This document shows positions 15,687-23,563 of a DNA stretch of 31,036 bases, in pieces. The stretch is from a virus: IMG/VR virus record IMGVR_UViG_3300025536_000033, positions 1 to 31,036 of that record; one strand, 5' to 3'. Numbering within the stretch: position 1 is the stretch's first letter; every line of letters begins with the position of its first letter. Below the pieces are notes generated by a model. The model did not search any database. It was not told the DNA's origin and worked only from the letters and a program-made list of their open reading frames with translations. The position numbers and the translations under genes are program-made.

Positions 15687-18600
15687 TTAATATTTCCACG
15701 GCTCCTTAGAAGTTCCTTCTCCGAAGGTAGCTCCATAAGCGTAGGCTGGGATCGGGTGCGTACCATGGAGATTAGTCTTCCAGCCCTTGGCGGCACCTTC
15801 CATGATCGTCTCTTTCAAACGACGGAAATTGAGACGAGCCATCCAATCTTCCTGAGTATCGAGAACTGCCTGCTCCATGCCCTTCAGTACCGGCCTGCTT
15901 TCGATTCGGGCCTGCCCAGGCTCTAGATTGCGGTTGTGCTCGTCAACCAGCGTACGGCTGACTACGTCACCAGTCATGAACCCGGGATGATCTCCGGCAT
16001 CTCGAATCTGGGTAAGATTGGTCAATGAACGAACCACTGTTTCGATGTTACGCCGACGGACTCTCTCGTCCTTATAGATGCCGTCGTAGAGCTCGCTCAC
16101 CAAGTGATTCTGTACCGTAGGAATGTCGGTGAGGGGAAGTAGCTCACGAGGATTGATTGGCCCATCAGAGATGGGGGCGCCTTTTCGTACATTCATGCCA
16201 ACTGCAAGAGTCTTTCCGTCTTGGCCTTTCAGTTTCTTCGTTGCTGCTGCGAAGTGGCTCTGACCGTTGATGTAAATATTCCATCCGGTGGGGTCTTTTT
16301 CGATTTTGTCGATCCGTCCAGAGGTTCGAGCGAGGGTCGCTGAGTCGGGGAGTTTCGCCGGTAACTTGAGGAGCTCCTTGAGACGCCCGATACGAGAAGT
16401 AGCGCCAGCCCCGCGAGAACCGGAGACACCGCCAGTATGAAAGCTATCCATAGCCAACTGCATAGCCGGTTCACCGAGCGAGTGCCCAGCGATGACACCG
16501 ATATTGGTACCAACTTCATGTTCGACTCCGTTCTCGTTGAGACCGAAGCACTTCGAACACATTCCAAGACCGTGTTGGCATTTCAACGGGCTACGAACCT
16601 GGATTGATTCGATCCGGTTCTTCTTCAGCATCGCTGTGAGCTGTGGAGTGACGATTGTGTTTCGATCGAATTTCTGTCCGTTTACCACAAGAGGCTTCGC
16701 TAGGAGACGATCGTGAACATCGTCGTCCCCGATATCCATCGAAATGCCTTCCTTGGTGCCACAATCCTTGGAAACAACCATCTCAGGCATGACGAAATTG
16801 ATGATGTCCTTCGTAAGCATACCTGGCTCTGAGGTGCCTTCTGCACGCTGTAGAGTACCCATACGAGCTCCGTGAAGAGCCGTCCAATAGTCTCCAACAT
16901 CGAGACCTTCGGAGTAGGAACGCTTGACAGGAGTCGGAAGCTTACGACCTGTGGCGTCCTGCATGATCATCGGGGCGATATTCATCTGACGAAACTGCGA
17001 CCAGTTACCTCGAGCCCCGGAATCGACCATCGTGAAGATGTTGTTCTTACTCTTCTCGATTAGCGGTCGAGTGGCCTTATCGATTGCATGGCTGGCAGCA
17101 TCATAGATAGCGACGATCTTGTCTTCCTTTTCCTGCCTGGTTCCACTCCCTTTCGAGACCTTGTCTGCATCGTGATCAGCAGTAGCCAAGAGCGGATCAC
17201 GAATATGCTTGTGGACCTTCAGATCAGCAAGGTTGATAGAGAATCCCGCATCGTAGGAGTTCTTGTTTCCGAGATCCTTCAATCTGTCGACAGTGTTGGA
17301 GAACTTCTTCGGATCCTTTTTGCCGATCTCCGACAATAGGTCGAGAAGGCTGATCCTCTCGCCTCCGCCCTTTTTGGTGATAACAGCTTCTCGATTGTAT
17401 AGGAGCTCGTCAGATTGGAACTCCTTGGGCAACTGATTGGCCAAGAGCCTACGGCCATACGTAGTTGCCTTGCCATTCACGTGAATGACGTCGGTCGCAT
17501 GGATAGAGCCCTTGTCGTATTCCTTCTTAGCCAAGTCGAAAGTTGAGAATTTCTTTCCGCTATCGGTTCCCCACTTCGATAGAAGATGCAGACCCAACAA
17601 CGACTCCTGAGATGGGGCGTACATGATTCCGCCGTTTGTGGAGCTGAAGAGGTTATTCGACGGGAACATCCTCACAGATTCACGTACTGCGTCGTCTGTA
17701 AGAGGCAGGAAGGCGGACATCGTGTCGCCGTCAAAGTCAGCGTTGAAACCAGAGGTCACCAGCGGGTGGATGCGGATGGCCTTGCCATCTACCAGCTTCG
17801 GCTTGAAGGCCATGATCGAGAACTTATGAAGAGCTGGATCACGCTTCAGGAGAACTGGCCGACTTTCGAGGGCCTTTTCGAGGGCTCTCCATGCTGTCGG
17901 CGTTTCCTCTTTAAGGTCCTTACGAGCCTCGAGAGGAGACCTACCTACCTTCTTGAGTTCGCGGAGAACGAAAGGCTTGTAGAGCTCCATCGCAGCACTC
18001 CTGGGAATGCCCACGTAATCAAGATGCATTCCTGGTTCAGGGATGATTGTGGAGCGCATCGAGAGCTCTTGGCGTCGCTTCATGATCTTCTTTTGGAAGA
18101 ATCCATGTTTTGGACTCGAACCTGCGATGGTATCGAGGATGCCCTTGAGCTGACGTGACGATTCGTACTGAGGAACACCACCAACCCCCATCGTTGCCTT
18201 GAGGAGATCGTACAACTCTTCCCGCATTGGCTGTTCGAGCTCGGGTAGATCCTTGACGCCCTCCTTCAGCTTGTTATTGACGATGCCGAGATCCTTGTAG
18301 AGGTGGTTGACGTCGTCGAATCGGAGAGAGCCGTCTGGCATTGGCACAATCGGGCGGAACACCGGAGGAATCACTGGGACGTGGTTCAGGATGTACGCTT
18401 CACTCGGCTTCATATCGAGGTTGTCGAGAGCTCGTAGGTACTTCGCCTTTCTATTGGCGTGGTTCAAGGCACTACCACGTAGATTGGGCAGCTCTGCCAT
18501 CACTTTGGAGAGCTCCTTCTTCACGTTGATACCGTCGAGGATCTCTTTGATGGCCTCTCCGCCAGTCTTGCCGTTGTGATCCTTCTTGCCTTTCACGATG

Positions 18601-21600
18601 TCTTCGAAATCGACGAACTTCATGCCAGTGAGAATGACAGCAGGTCCAGGCTTCTGAGCTGTACCAACAAACACAGGGCTCGGCATCGGCTTCGCCAAGG
18701 AGATATGAGCCCAGTTAAGTCCTTTACCAGGTTCGTTGGCGTCGGGAAGACCGCCAGTGATCTTGGGATCGAAGAGCCCCTTCTCGAGCTCCTTGGCATC
18801 CTTTCCACGAAGCACACGTCCTGGATCCTCGATCTCACCATTGGAGAGGTCTAGAACGCCCTTGTCCGTGAGAGGAACAAGCTGCATATGGTGGCCAGAC
18901 TTGTTCACATCGACGCCAAGACCTTTCAAGTACGATTCGAACTTGCGATAGGCGAAGGTTGGGCGAGGAGGAGGTAGAGGCTGTCCCATCTGTACGCGAT
19001 GCCAAAAGTCAACGTGGGCTTGCGGGTTCAGGTTTTCATCTACCTGCTGATCAGCCTTGTAGGTCGCCATCTCTTTCAAATTCTTGCGGGCTCCGTGAGC
19101 GAGCAGAGCATAGAACTCGAGCTGGCCGATACCTTGACCAGGATTCTCAGCACCAGTTCCTTTGGGGGCTCTATCTATCGTGTAGTTGCCGGTGCTGCGA
19201 ACCGCCAATTTCTTCTCGACCTGGTGCTTGAGCTTCATGATGTACTGATCACCAGTCAGCACGTCTCCAAGCTTCTTCTGTGTTGAAGGGTCGTAGATCT
19301 CTTCAGTGTCCTTGAGGTTATGATCCTTGAGGTCCTTCTGAATCATCTCCGTGTAGTCGAGGTTGGCTCCTCCGAAGTTGTTCACGATATACGATTTGCC
19401 AGTCTTCTTGGCAATCTTCGACGCAGCAGTCTCGAGCATCTGACCGAGGTTGATACGGCTAGGTACGCCAGAGGGATTCATCAGAACTTCGACATGCCCT
19501 CCATCAGCTGCACCGATACGAGGCATTTCGTGGTCCGGAATGATCTGGGTGACAATAGACTTGTTGCCGTGGCGTCCAACGATCTTGTCTCCAACCTCGG
19601 CAGGCTCGTCAGTACGAACGTGGACGATGGCGCCTTTACCGTTGGGAAGTTTCTGAACCTTCACAACTTCACCAGACCCACTACCGTCCCAGGAAATACT
19701 ACGATCCGTGCGATCGAAGAGCCCCTTATCCAGCCGAGAGGCAAGACGAGAGACCATTCCAAGGTTTTCCTTCTTACCAACCGCCGCGATGAGTAGATCT
19801 CCGGACTGAACCTTCTCACCAATACGGATGACTCCATCGTCATCTAGACGATCCAGCTGAGTCTTGCCATACTTCTTGGAAGTGACGGACGAGAATGCCT
19901 GGAACTTCTTCTTGTTCATGGAGTCCTTCGAGGGATCAATCTCGACGGACTTTCGGTGGACGTGTTCTGAGGTCAACTTCTTGGCGGCACTCTCGGAGAT
20001 GACGATTCCATCTTCGAAGTTGTAGCCCTTGTACGGCATGTAGCTGACTCGGAGGTTAGTTCCGAGAGCGAGGTTGCCATCTTTGGTGAAGTTCGTATCA
20101 GCGAGAAGGTCTCCTGCCTTCACCTCTTGCCCTACTGTGACTCCTGGTGTGGAGTGCATGAACGTCTTGGAGTCGTTCAAAGGGAAGTGATTGTAGATCT
20201 GTACCTCGTGCTTCTTGCCCTTCTTGTCCTGGATGATGATCGAATCAGCGAAGCGATTCTTCGTCTCCTCCGTCTTGATAGCAACTACTTTGCCGTCGAC
20301 AGGAGCTGTATGAGAGAAAGGTGTACCGATGAGGTTCTCCCACGTCGTCTTGCCGCCCTGAACCTGAACCAGCGGAACTTCTCGATCTCGAAGGCCCACA
20401 GCCTGAGAAGCCTGACGAGAGGCCGTCATGGTTCGGTTGCCTTGGTTGTTCTGGAGGAATGGAATGAGGTTGGTGGCCTCATCGAACAACTGATGGGCCG
20501 ATACGAACATGTATCGGGCATCCTTCATCGGGCGTAGAACGATCTCTCCCGTGGCCGGATCTTTCATCTTCACTTTACTGGCGATAGCTACAGGCTTGCC
20601 ATCCACCATCTTCACCTGATCCGGAAGTAGAACGTATTCGGAATGGAGCTCGGCAGGAGTCACTCCGTTCTTGCCATCTCTGAGCTTGTTCTCTTTCAAA
20701 TCGTAGACAAGAGCTCGCGCCTCGTTGCCGTCCTTCGTCACCCCCATCGGAAGCGTCAGACTGATGCCAGTACGAACACTTTCTGGCGTGTGGATTGGAT
20801 CGAGGAACCCCATGTGAGTGGGGTTGATGAGCTTCATGGCCTTGTTGAGCGTACGGTCGCTCTTGATACCGCCTTCGTCACCACCGAGGATGGTGGTGGA
20901 GCGGTAGTTAGCCAGCATCTCGAGCGGATTCGTCTGTTCCGGATTCTTGGAGAGAGACGAGCTCGTGAAGATCTGCTTGATAGGTTTCGAGAACAGCTCA
21001 GCGGAGAGAATGTCTCTAACCTTCTCTTGTCGGTCGATGTTGTTACCGACCTTGAGTTTGATGATGCGTTGAGTGGAAGGTTTGGCGAGCCGCTCTTTCA
21101 AGAAGTCATCGATACCAGTCAGCTTCTTGAAGATGAGTGAGTTTCGATCGTCTGGAGGAGCTTCACCGCTGGCAACGGCAAGGATTCTCTTGGATGCCTG
21201 AAGAAGAGCTTCTCCAGTTACATTGTCATAGGCCTTGCCGAGAGTGTGTTTGGTAGTGTCGGGCGCCAGCTTTGCGTTATGGAACTCATTGAACACAGCA
21301 GAGGCAATCGCGTCGTAAGAGGTTCCATCTGCCTTCACACCTCTCTTGGAGATGCCTTTATAGAGCTTCTGAATATCTTGCTCGATCTTGCCGGTGGCGT
21401 TCGCCTTGTAGATATCTGCACCCCACGCCTTCTTCATGTCCTCGTCCTGAACTCCTAGAGTTTTCAGAATGGGATAGAGATTGACGTTGGTCGTACCCCA
21501 CCGGAACTTGAACTTCTTGTTCTCTGGACTGAACGGAATCTTGAGACGAGATTCCTTAGCGAAGGTGTTGCCCGCCAGAGCGAACTCAGTCTCGAGGTCA

Positions 21601-21980
21601 CCGTTGGCCTTGATCTGCGAGTACACACCGGGCTTGAGACGCCACAGGTTGTCTACCTGCCATTCGCTTCCATCGACGATGTAGCTATAGCGATCTGTGG
21701 GCTTGGGTAGCGTGAAGATTTTGGTCTTCGAACGGTCAATAATCTGTCCTGTGGTCTTGTCCACGAGACTGATATCAGCCACGACGTTAGCGCCCCATGT
21801 ACGAGCGGTCTCTTTGGCACGCTCTTGACTGCGAAGATCGCCTGCTTGCGCAGGACTATCATCTACGGTCACTTCGTTCAACACCAACTTCCGAGATCGA
21901 CCTTCGATCGGAAATGTGCCCTTGACTGCATCGACAGCTCCATCTTGGAGCTCTTTCCACGTAATTGCTGGCGTAGACAC
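15687..21980 (-). CDS. Fused beta-beta' DNA-directed RNA polymerase, single chain
   Basis: 2097 aa. The beta part (about 1-1025) has LDPIHTPE (393-400), GYNFEDGIVISE (652-663), GDKIVGRHGNK (797-807, with the catalytic-site lysines) and GVPSRINLGQMLET (838-851). It ends with FESYLKGLGVDV, matching the end of bacterial beta. The beta' part (about 1045-2097) starts with SNGEIEDPGRV and has VPVIPPVFRPIVP (1201-1213) and the Mg-binding NADFDGD (1413-1419). It also has VDSGARG, a second zinc site (C1740, C1801, C1808, C1811) and the trigger helix ending in FHTGG (H1848). The beta' N-terminal zinc domain is absent. E. coli beta plus beta' total about 2750 aa, so this is compact. It starts with GTG, with AAGGAGGG seven bases upstream. 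No sigma, alpha or omega gene is visible. It likely transcribes phage genes. Confidence 0.97.
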   Translation of the reverse strand: MSTPAITWKELQDGAVDAVKGTFPIEGRSRKLVLNEVTVDDSPAQAGDLRSQERAKETARTWGANVVADISLVDKTTGQIIDRSKTKIFTLPKPTDRYSYIVDGSEWQVDNLWRLKPGVYSQIKANGDLETEFALAGNTFAKESRLKIPFSPENKKFKFRWGTTNVNLYPILKTLGVQDEDMKKAWGADIYKANATGKIEQDIQKLYKGISKRGVKADGTSYDAIASAVFNEFHNAKLAPDTTKHTLGKAYDNVTGEALLQASKRILAVASGEAPPDDRNSLIFKKLTGIDDFLKERLAKPSTQRIIKLKVGNNIDRQEKVRDILSAELFSKPIKQIFTSSSLSKNPEQTNPLEMLANYRSTTILGGDEGGIKSDRTLNKAMKLINPTHMGFLDPIHTPESVRTGISLTLPMGVTKDGNEARALVYDLKENKLRDGKNGVTPAELHSEYVLLPDQVKMVDGKPVAIASKVKMKDPATGEIVLRPMKDARYMFVSAHQLFDEATNLIPFLQNNQGNRTMTASRQASQAVGLRDREVPLVQVQGGKTTWENLIGTPFSHTAPVDGKVVAIKTEETKNRFADSIIIQDKKGKKHEVQIYNHFPLNDSKTFMHSTPGVTVGQEVKAGDLLADTNFTKDGNLALGTNLRVSYMPYKGYNFEDGIVISESAAKKLTSEHVHRKSVEIDPSKDSMNKKKFQAFSSVTSKKYGKTQLDRLDDDGVIRIGEKVQSGDLLIAAVGKKENLGMVSRLASRLDKGLFDRTDRSISWDGSGSGEVVKVQKLPNGKGAIVHVRTDEPAEVGDKIVGRHGNKSIVTQIIPDHEMPRIGAADGGHVEVLMNPSGVPSRINLGQMLETAASKIAKKTGKSYIVNNFGGANLDYTEMIQKDLKDHNLKDTEEIYDPSTQKKLGDVLTGDQYIMKLKHQVEKKLAVRSTGNYTIDRAPKGTGAENPGQGIGQLEFYALLAHGARKNLKEMATYKADQQVDENLNPQAHVDFWHRVQMGQPLPPPRPTFAYRKFESYLKGLGVDVNKSGHHMQLVPLTDKGVLDLSNGEIEDPGRVLRGKDAKELEKGLFDPKITGGLPDANEPGKGLNWAHISLAKPMPSPVFVGTAQKPGPAVILTGMKFVDFEDIVKGKKDHNGKTGGEAIKEILDGINVKKELSKVMAELPNLRGSALNHANRKAKYLRALDNLDMKPSEAYILNHVPVIPPVFRPIVPMPDGSLRFDDVNHLYKDLGIVNNKLKEGVKDLPELEQPMREELYDLLKATMGVGGVPQYESSRQLKGILDTIAGSSPKHGFFQKKIMKRRQELSMRSTIIPEPGMHLDYVGIPRSAAMELYKPFVLRELKKVGRSPLEARKDLKEETPTAWRALEKALESRPVLLKRDPALHKFSIMAFKPKLVDGKAIRIHPLVTSGFNADFDGDTMSAFLPLTDDAVRESVRMFPSNNLFSSTNGGIMYAPSQESLLGLHLLSKWGTDSGKKFSTFDLAKKEYDKGSIHATDVIHVNGKATTYGRRLLANQLPKEFQSDELLYNREAVITKKGGGERISLLDLLSEIGKKDPKKFSNTVDRLKDLGNKNSYDAGFSINLADLKVHKHIRDPLLATADHDADKVSKGSGTRQEKEDKIVAIYDAASHAIDKATRPLIEKSKNNIFTMVDSGARGNWSQFRQMNIAPMIMQDATGRKLPTPVKRSYSEGLDVGDYWTALHGARMGTLQRAEGTSEPGMLTKDIINFVMPEMVVSKDCGTKEGISMDIGDDDVHDRLLAKPLVVNGQKFDRNTIVTPQLTAMLKKNRIESIQVRSPLKCQHGLGMCSKCFGLNENGVEHEVGTNIGVIAGHSLGEPAMQLAMDSFHTGGVSGSRGAGATSRIGRLKELLKLPAKLPDSATLARTSGRIDKIEKDPTGWNIYINGQSHFAAATKKLKGQDGKTLAVGMNVRKGAPISDGPINPRELLPLTDIPTVQNHLVSELYDGIYKDERVRRRNIETVVRSLTNLTQIRDAGDHPGFMTGDVVSRTLVDEHNRNLEPGQARIESRPVLKGMEQAVLDTQEDWMARLNFRRLKETIMEGAAKGWKTNLHGTHPIPAYAYGATFGEGTSKEPWKY

Positions 21981-22187
21981 CTGGGCGCCCTCCTTAGAGG
22001 TTGCAGGTTATGTTGAGAACTTTGGGATTCCCTATGTCTCGCGCTCGAGACGGTCTCTGGGAAGCCCGGTACCGGACAAGAGTAGTTGACATCTAGAGCC
22101 CACGTCAACAAATCACCCCAAAGTAGGCGATAAGAAGGTAGAGGCCGTAACGCCTTCTTCTTTGGTGAAGTGGCTTTGGAGGACTCA
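21981..22187. promoter_or_regulatory. Divergent regulatory region between RNA polymerase and Cys-rich island
   Basis: 207 bases without a gene. It contains the polymerase Shine-Dalgarno (AAGGAGGG, minus strand, 21988-21995) and a GTCTCG/CGAGAC stem with 4-base loop (22036-22051). The latter overlaps GAGACGGTCTC (22047-22057). A perfect 10-bp palindrome CCGGTACCGG (22066-22075) and an inverted repeat GTTGAC/GTCAAC with 13-base spacer (22085-22109) follow. An extended hairpin (22118-22165) ends the set. It must hold promoters for both directions. No convincing sigma-70 -10 box follows the TTGACA at 22086, so the promoters may be of another type. Confidence 0.6.
22118..22165 (+). promoter_or_regulatory. 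Structured 5' leader hairpin of the rightward Cys-rich island
   Basis: Two stacked stems: CCAAAG (22118-22123) with CTTTGG (22160-22165), and AAGAAGG (22132-22138) with CCTTCTT (22153-22159). The stems are directly adjacent on the 3' side, with an 8-base bulge on the 5' side and a 14-base loop. It ends 12 bases before the GGAGG of the first small gene, so it could affect translation or act as an attenuator. No riboswitch family is recognised. Confidence 0.45.
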
Positions 22188-22346
22188 ATGGCATGTAAGA
22201 AGACACCCAAAGGAGCAAATCGTGAAACATTCTTTCACCAATCCCAGAAGGACAGGCCGGATCCTCAAGCACAATACGAAGCTAAAAAAGCTGCCGCTCT
22301 AATCAGTCAATTTCCTCCAAAACCAGACCCAGATGAGACATCGTGA
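22188..22346 (+). CDS. Small basic protein, 52 aa
   Basis: 52 aa, starting MACKKTPKGANRETFFHQ. It is hydrophilic and Lys-rich, with a helical middle (AQYEAKKAAALISQF) and a Pro/Asp-rich end. Not recognised. It is supported by a strong Shine-Dalgarno, GGAGG at 22178-22182 with 5-base spacing, and by its position as first gene after a structured leader. Its stop overlaps a GTG start (GTGA) of the next tiny frame. It may be a small host-takeover protein, which is inference from size, position and lack of homologs I know. Confidence 0.65.
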   Translation: MACKKTPKGANRETFFHQSQKDRPDPQAQYEAKKAAALISQFPPKPDPDETS

Positions 22347-22441
22347 AACTTTTCTTGATAGCTTTCGGATTCGCTTTTATCACGAGAATCATGCTGGTGT
22401 TGGAGCACTACTACAGACCATACCTATATGGACGAACCTGA
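22343..22441 (+). CDS. Tiny hydrophobic peptide, 32 aa, possible membrane protein
   Basis: GTG start overlapping the preceding stop as GTGA. The frame gives a 32-aa peptide with a hydrophobic helix of about 18 residues (KLFLIAFGFAFITRIMLVL) followed by HYYRPYLYGRT. Its stop lies 11 bases inside the next gene, whose ATG has no Shine-Dalgarno of its own; coupling through this peptide would explain how that gene is translated. No strong Shine-Dalgarno of its own is seen, so it could be chance. Confidence 0.42.
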   Translation: MKLFLIAFGFAFITRIMLVLEHYYRPYLYGRT

Positions 22442-22811
22442 CGCCGAATTCTGTCCTCTTTTGTGGCAGGCAAATGGCGGTCTATTAGATCACAAGGGGT
22501 GGCCCATAGTAGGAGACGATCCCGTTCGTGGTCGATGTTTTGAGCCCGGAGATTGTGATCGATGTGAGCTGATGCAGGGCGTGCTCAGCAATCTCGCAGC
22601 ACAAGGCATCACATCTCTTTGGATCTGTCCGTCATGTGTAGGGGTAGTTTGTCGTGAAGCTAAAGAAACTGGTATCAACATTCGATTGCCTGGTTTCTAC
22701 AGCGAAGGCCCCTGTCAGCGTCCTAAATGCCACAGAGCCGAGCAAGGGGAGCACAATAGATACTCGGCGATCCTACAGCTATTGACCGTATTCAACACAA
22801 CCATACCCTGA
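22428..22811 (+). CDS. Cys-rich putative zinc-binding protein
   Basis: 127 aa, not recognised. Cysteines occur in pairs: CFEPGDCDRCELM, ICPSCVGVVC and CQRPKCH, with a Trp/Gly-rich N-terminus. This suggests a zinc-stabilised fold with at least one complete four-ligand site. It starts at the ATG at 22428, overlapping the tiny membrane frame, with no Shine-Dalgarno, so translation is probably coupled. It is part of a rightward set of small Cys-rich proteins; such sets in large phages often act early against host functions, but there is no direct evidence here. Confidence 0.7.
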   Translation: MDEPDAEFCPLLWQANGGLLDHKGWPIVGDDPVRGRCFEPGDCDRCELMQGVLSNLAAQGITSLWICPSCVGVVCREAKETGINIRLPGFYSEGPCQRPKCHRAEQGEHNRYSAILQLLTVFNTTIP

Positions 22812-22820
22812 GGAGGTCGA

Positions 22821-23129
22821 ATGTTGATCTGTTGCGGGTGTGGCTCGAAGTTCGACTTCGACATGCCCGGAGGTTTGATCCAAGCCGTATCCGCTCAGGT
22901 AAGCGGCAAATCTGGGAGAGCCGTGGTTCAGGAAGATTCATTTCCGGACGGCATCTCCCAAAAGTTTATCTGCGTTCCATGCCTCTTCGAAACAGAAGTG
23001 GCTCGAATGCTCGGGTTCTACAATCAATCCGATGATTCGGATCTTCCGATGGAGGTTTTGAGTGAGCCAACTCACGTGCCTTGCCTGTCAGCTCCCGATC
23101 TATCGTGGGCAACGGGCTATAAGCCTTGA
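22821..23129 (+). CDS. Small zinc-ribbon-like protein
   Basis: 102 aa. MLICCGCGSKFDFD at the start (CxxC-type knuckle) and ICVPCLFETE (around residues 50-58) give two CxxC pairs about 45 residues apart, as in a zinc ribbon. The rest is acidic and hydrophilic. The function is unknown; a nucleic-acid or protein-binding adapter is possible. AGGAGG lies 4 bases before the ATG, one of the best ribosome binding sites in the window, so expression is likely strong. The end overlaps the next gene by 68 bases in another frame. Confidence 0.75.
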   Translation: MLICCGCGSKFDFDMPGGLIQAVSAQVSGKSGRAVVQEDSFPDGISQKFICVPCLFETEVARMLGFYNQSDDSDLPMEVLSEPTHVPCLSAPDLSWATGYKP

Positions 23130-23508
23130 TTTCGGAGTGGTCGAGCAATCCCAGAAGTCGCAGCGAGACATCGTCAAGGTGCACGCTACTGACACAATTC
23201 ACTTCGGCTGCATCCACACATACATGAGTCGTATCAACAACGAGGTTTACGACTCGATTCGGGAGTTCGACAAACAAGAGATCCGCAAGAAGGTTGTTGC
23301 GGAACTTCGCGATGAGCTGAAGCAGGAAGTCTACGACGAGGTCGGAGACGAAATGAAGAACACCTGCGCCATCTGCCAAGCAGAGCTCGAGGAAGAGGAA
23401 GAAGAAGACGAGGATCCGATTGTCCAAAGCGCCATCGTTCGTGGCCCTCAGGATCCTCCTCCACTCCCACCAAGTCCGTTTGGCAATATGCCTTTCGGAT
23501 TCAAATAG
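23062..23508 (+). CDS. Zinc-binding acidic protein, 148 aa
   Basis: Starts at GTG 23062 with GGAGG six bases upstream, inside the preceding gene. A CLAC pair near residue 6-9, HFGC around 47-50 and a CAIC pair near residue 102-105 suggest metal binding. The middle is a long charged helix (EVYDSIREFDKQEIRKK, VVAELRDELKQEV), likely a coiled coil. After CAIC comes a run of about 11 acidic residues and a Pro-rich tail. Not recognised. It closes the rightward Cys-rich island just before a bidirectional terminator. Confidence 0.72.
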   Translation: MSQLTCLACQLPIYRGQRAISLDFGVVEQSQKSQRDIVKVHATDTIHFGCIHTYMSRINNEVYDSIREFDKQEIRKKVVAELRDELKQEVYDEVGDEMKNTCAICQAELEEEEEEDEDPIVQSAIVRGPQDPPPLPPSPFGNMPFGFK

Positions 23509-23554
23509 CAAAGAAAAGGCCCGGGTGTGTCAAACCCGAGCCCATTCTTTTGCT
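23507..23554. terminator. Bidirectional intrinsic terminator between convergent genes
   Basis: The core stem pairs GGC-C-CGGGT (23518-23526) with ACCCG-A-GCC (23534-23542), with one mismatch and a 7-base loop. It is flanked by an A-rich run (AAGAAAA) on the left and TTCTTTT on the right, which also pair partly. Either strand therefore reads as hairpin plus T-run. It separates the rightward Cys-rich island (ends 23508) from the leftward 108-aa gene (ends 23564). Confidence 0.75.
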
Positions 23555-23563
23555 AGTTATTCC

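Noticed and set aside
22086-22114. TTGACA as a sigma-70 promoter
   Set aside because: At 17 bases spacing the -10 position reads CAAATC, a poor match; only reported as part of an inverted repeat.
21981-22187. tRNA or known riboswitch in the longest intergenic region
   Set aside because: Stem-loops are present but no cloverleaf with a T-arm (GGTTCRA) and no conserved riboswitch core was found.
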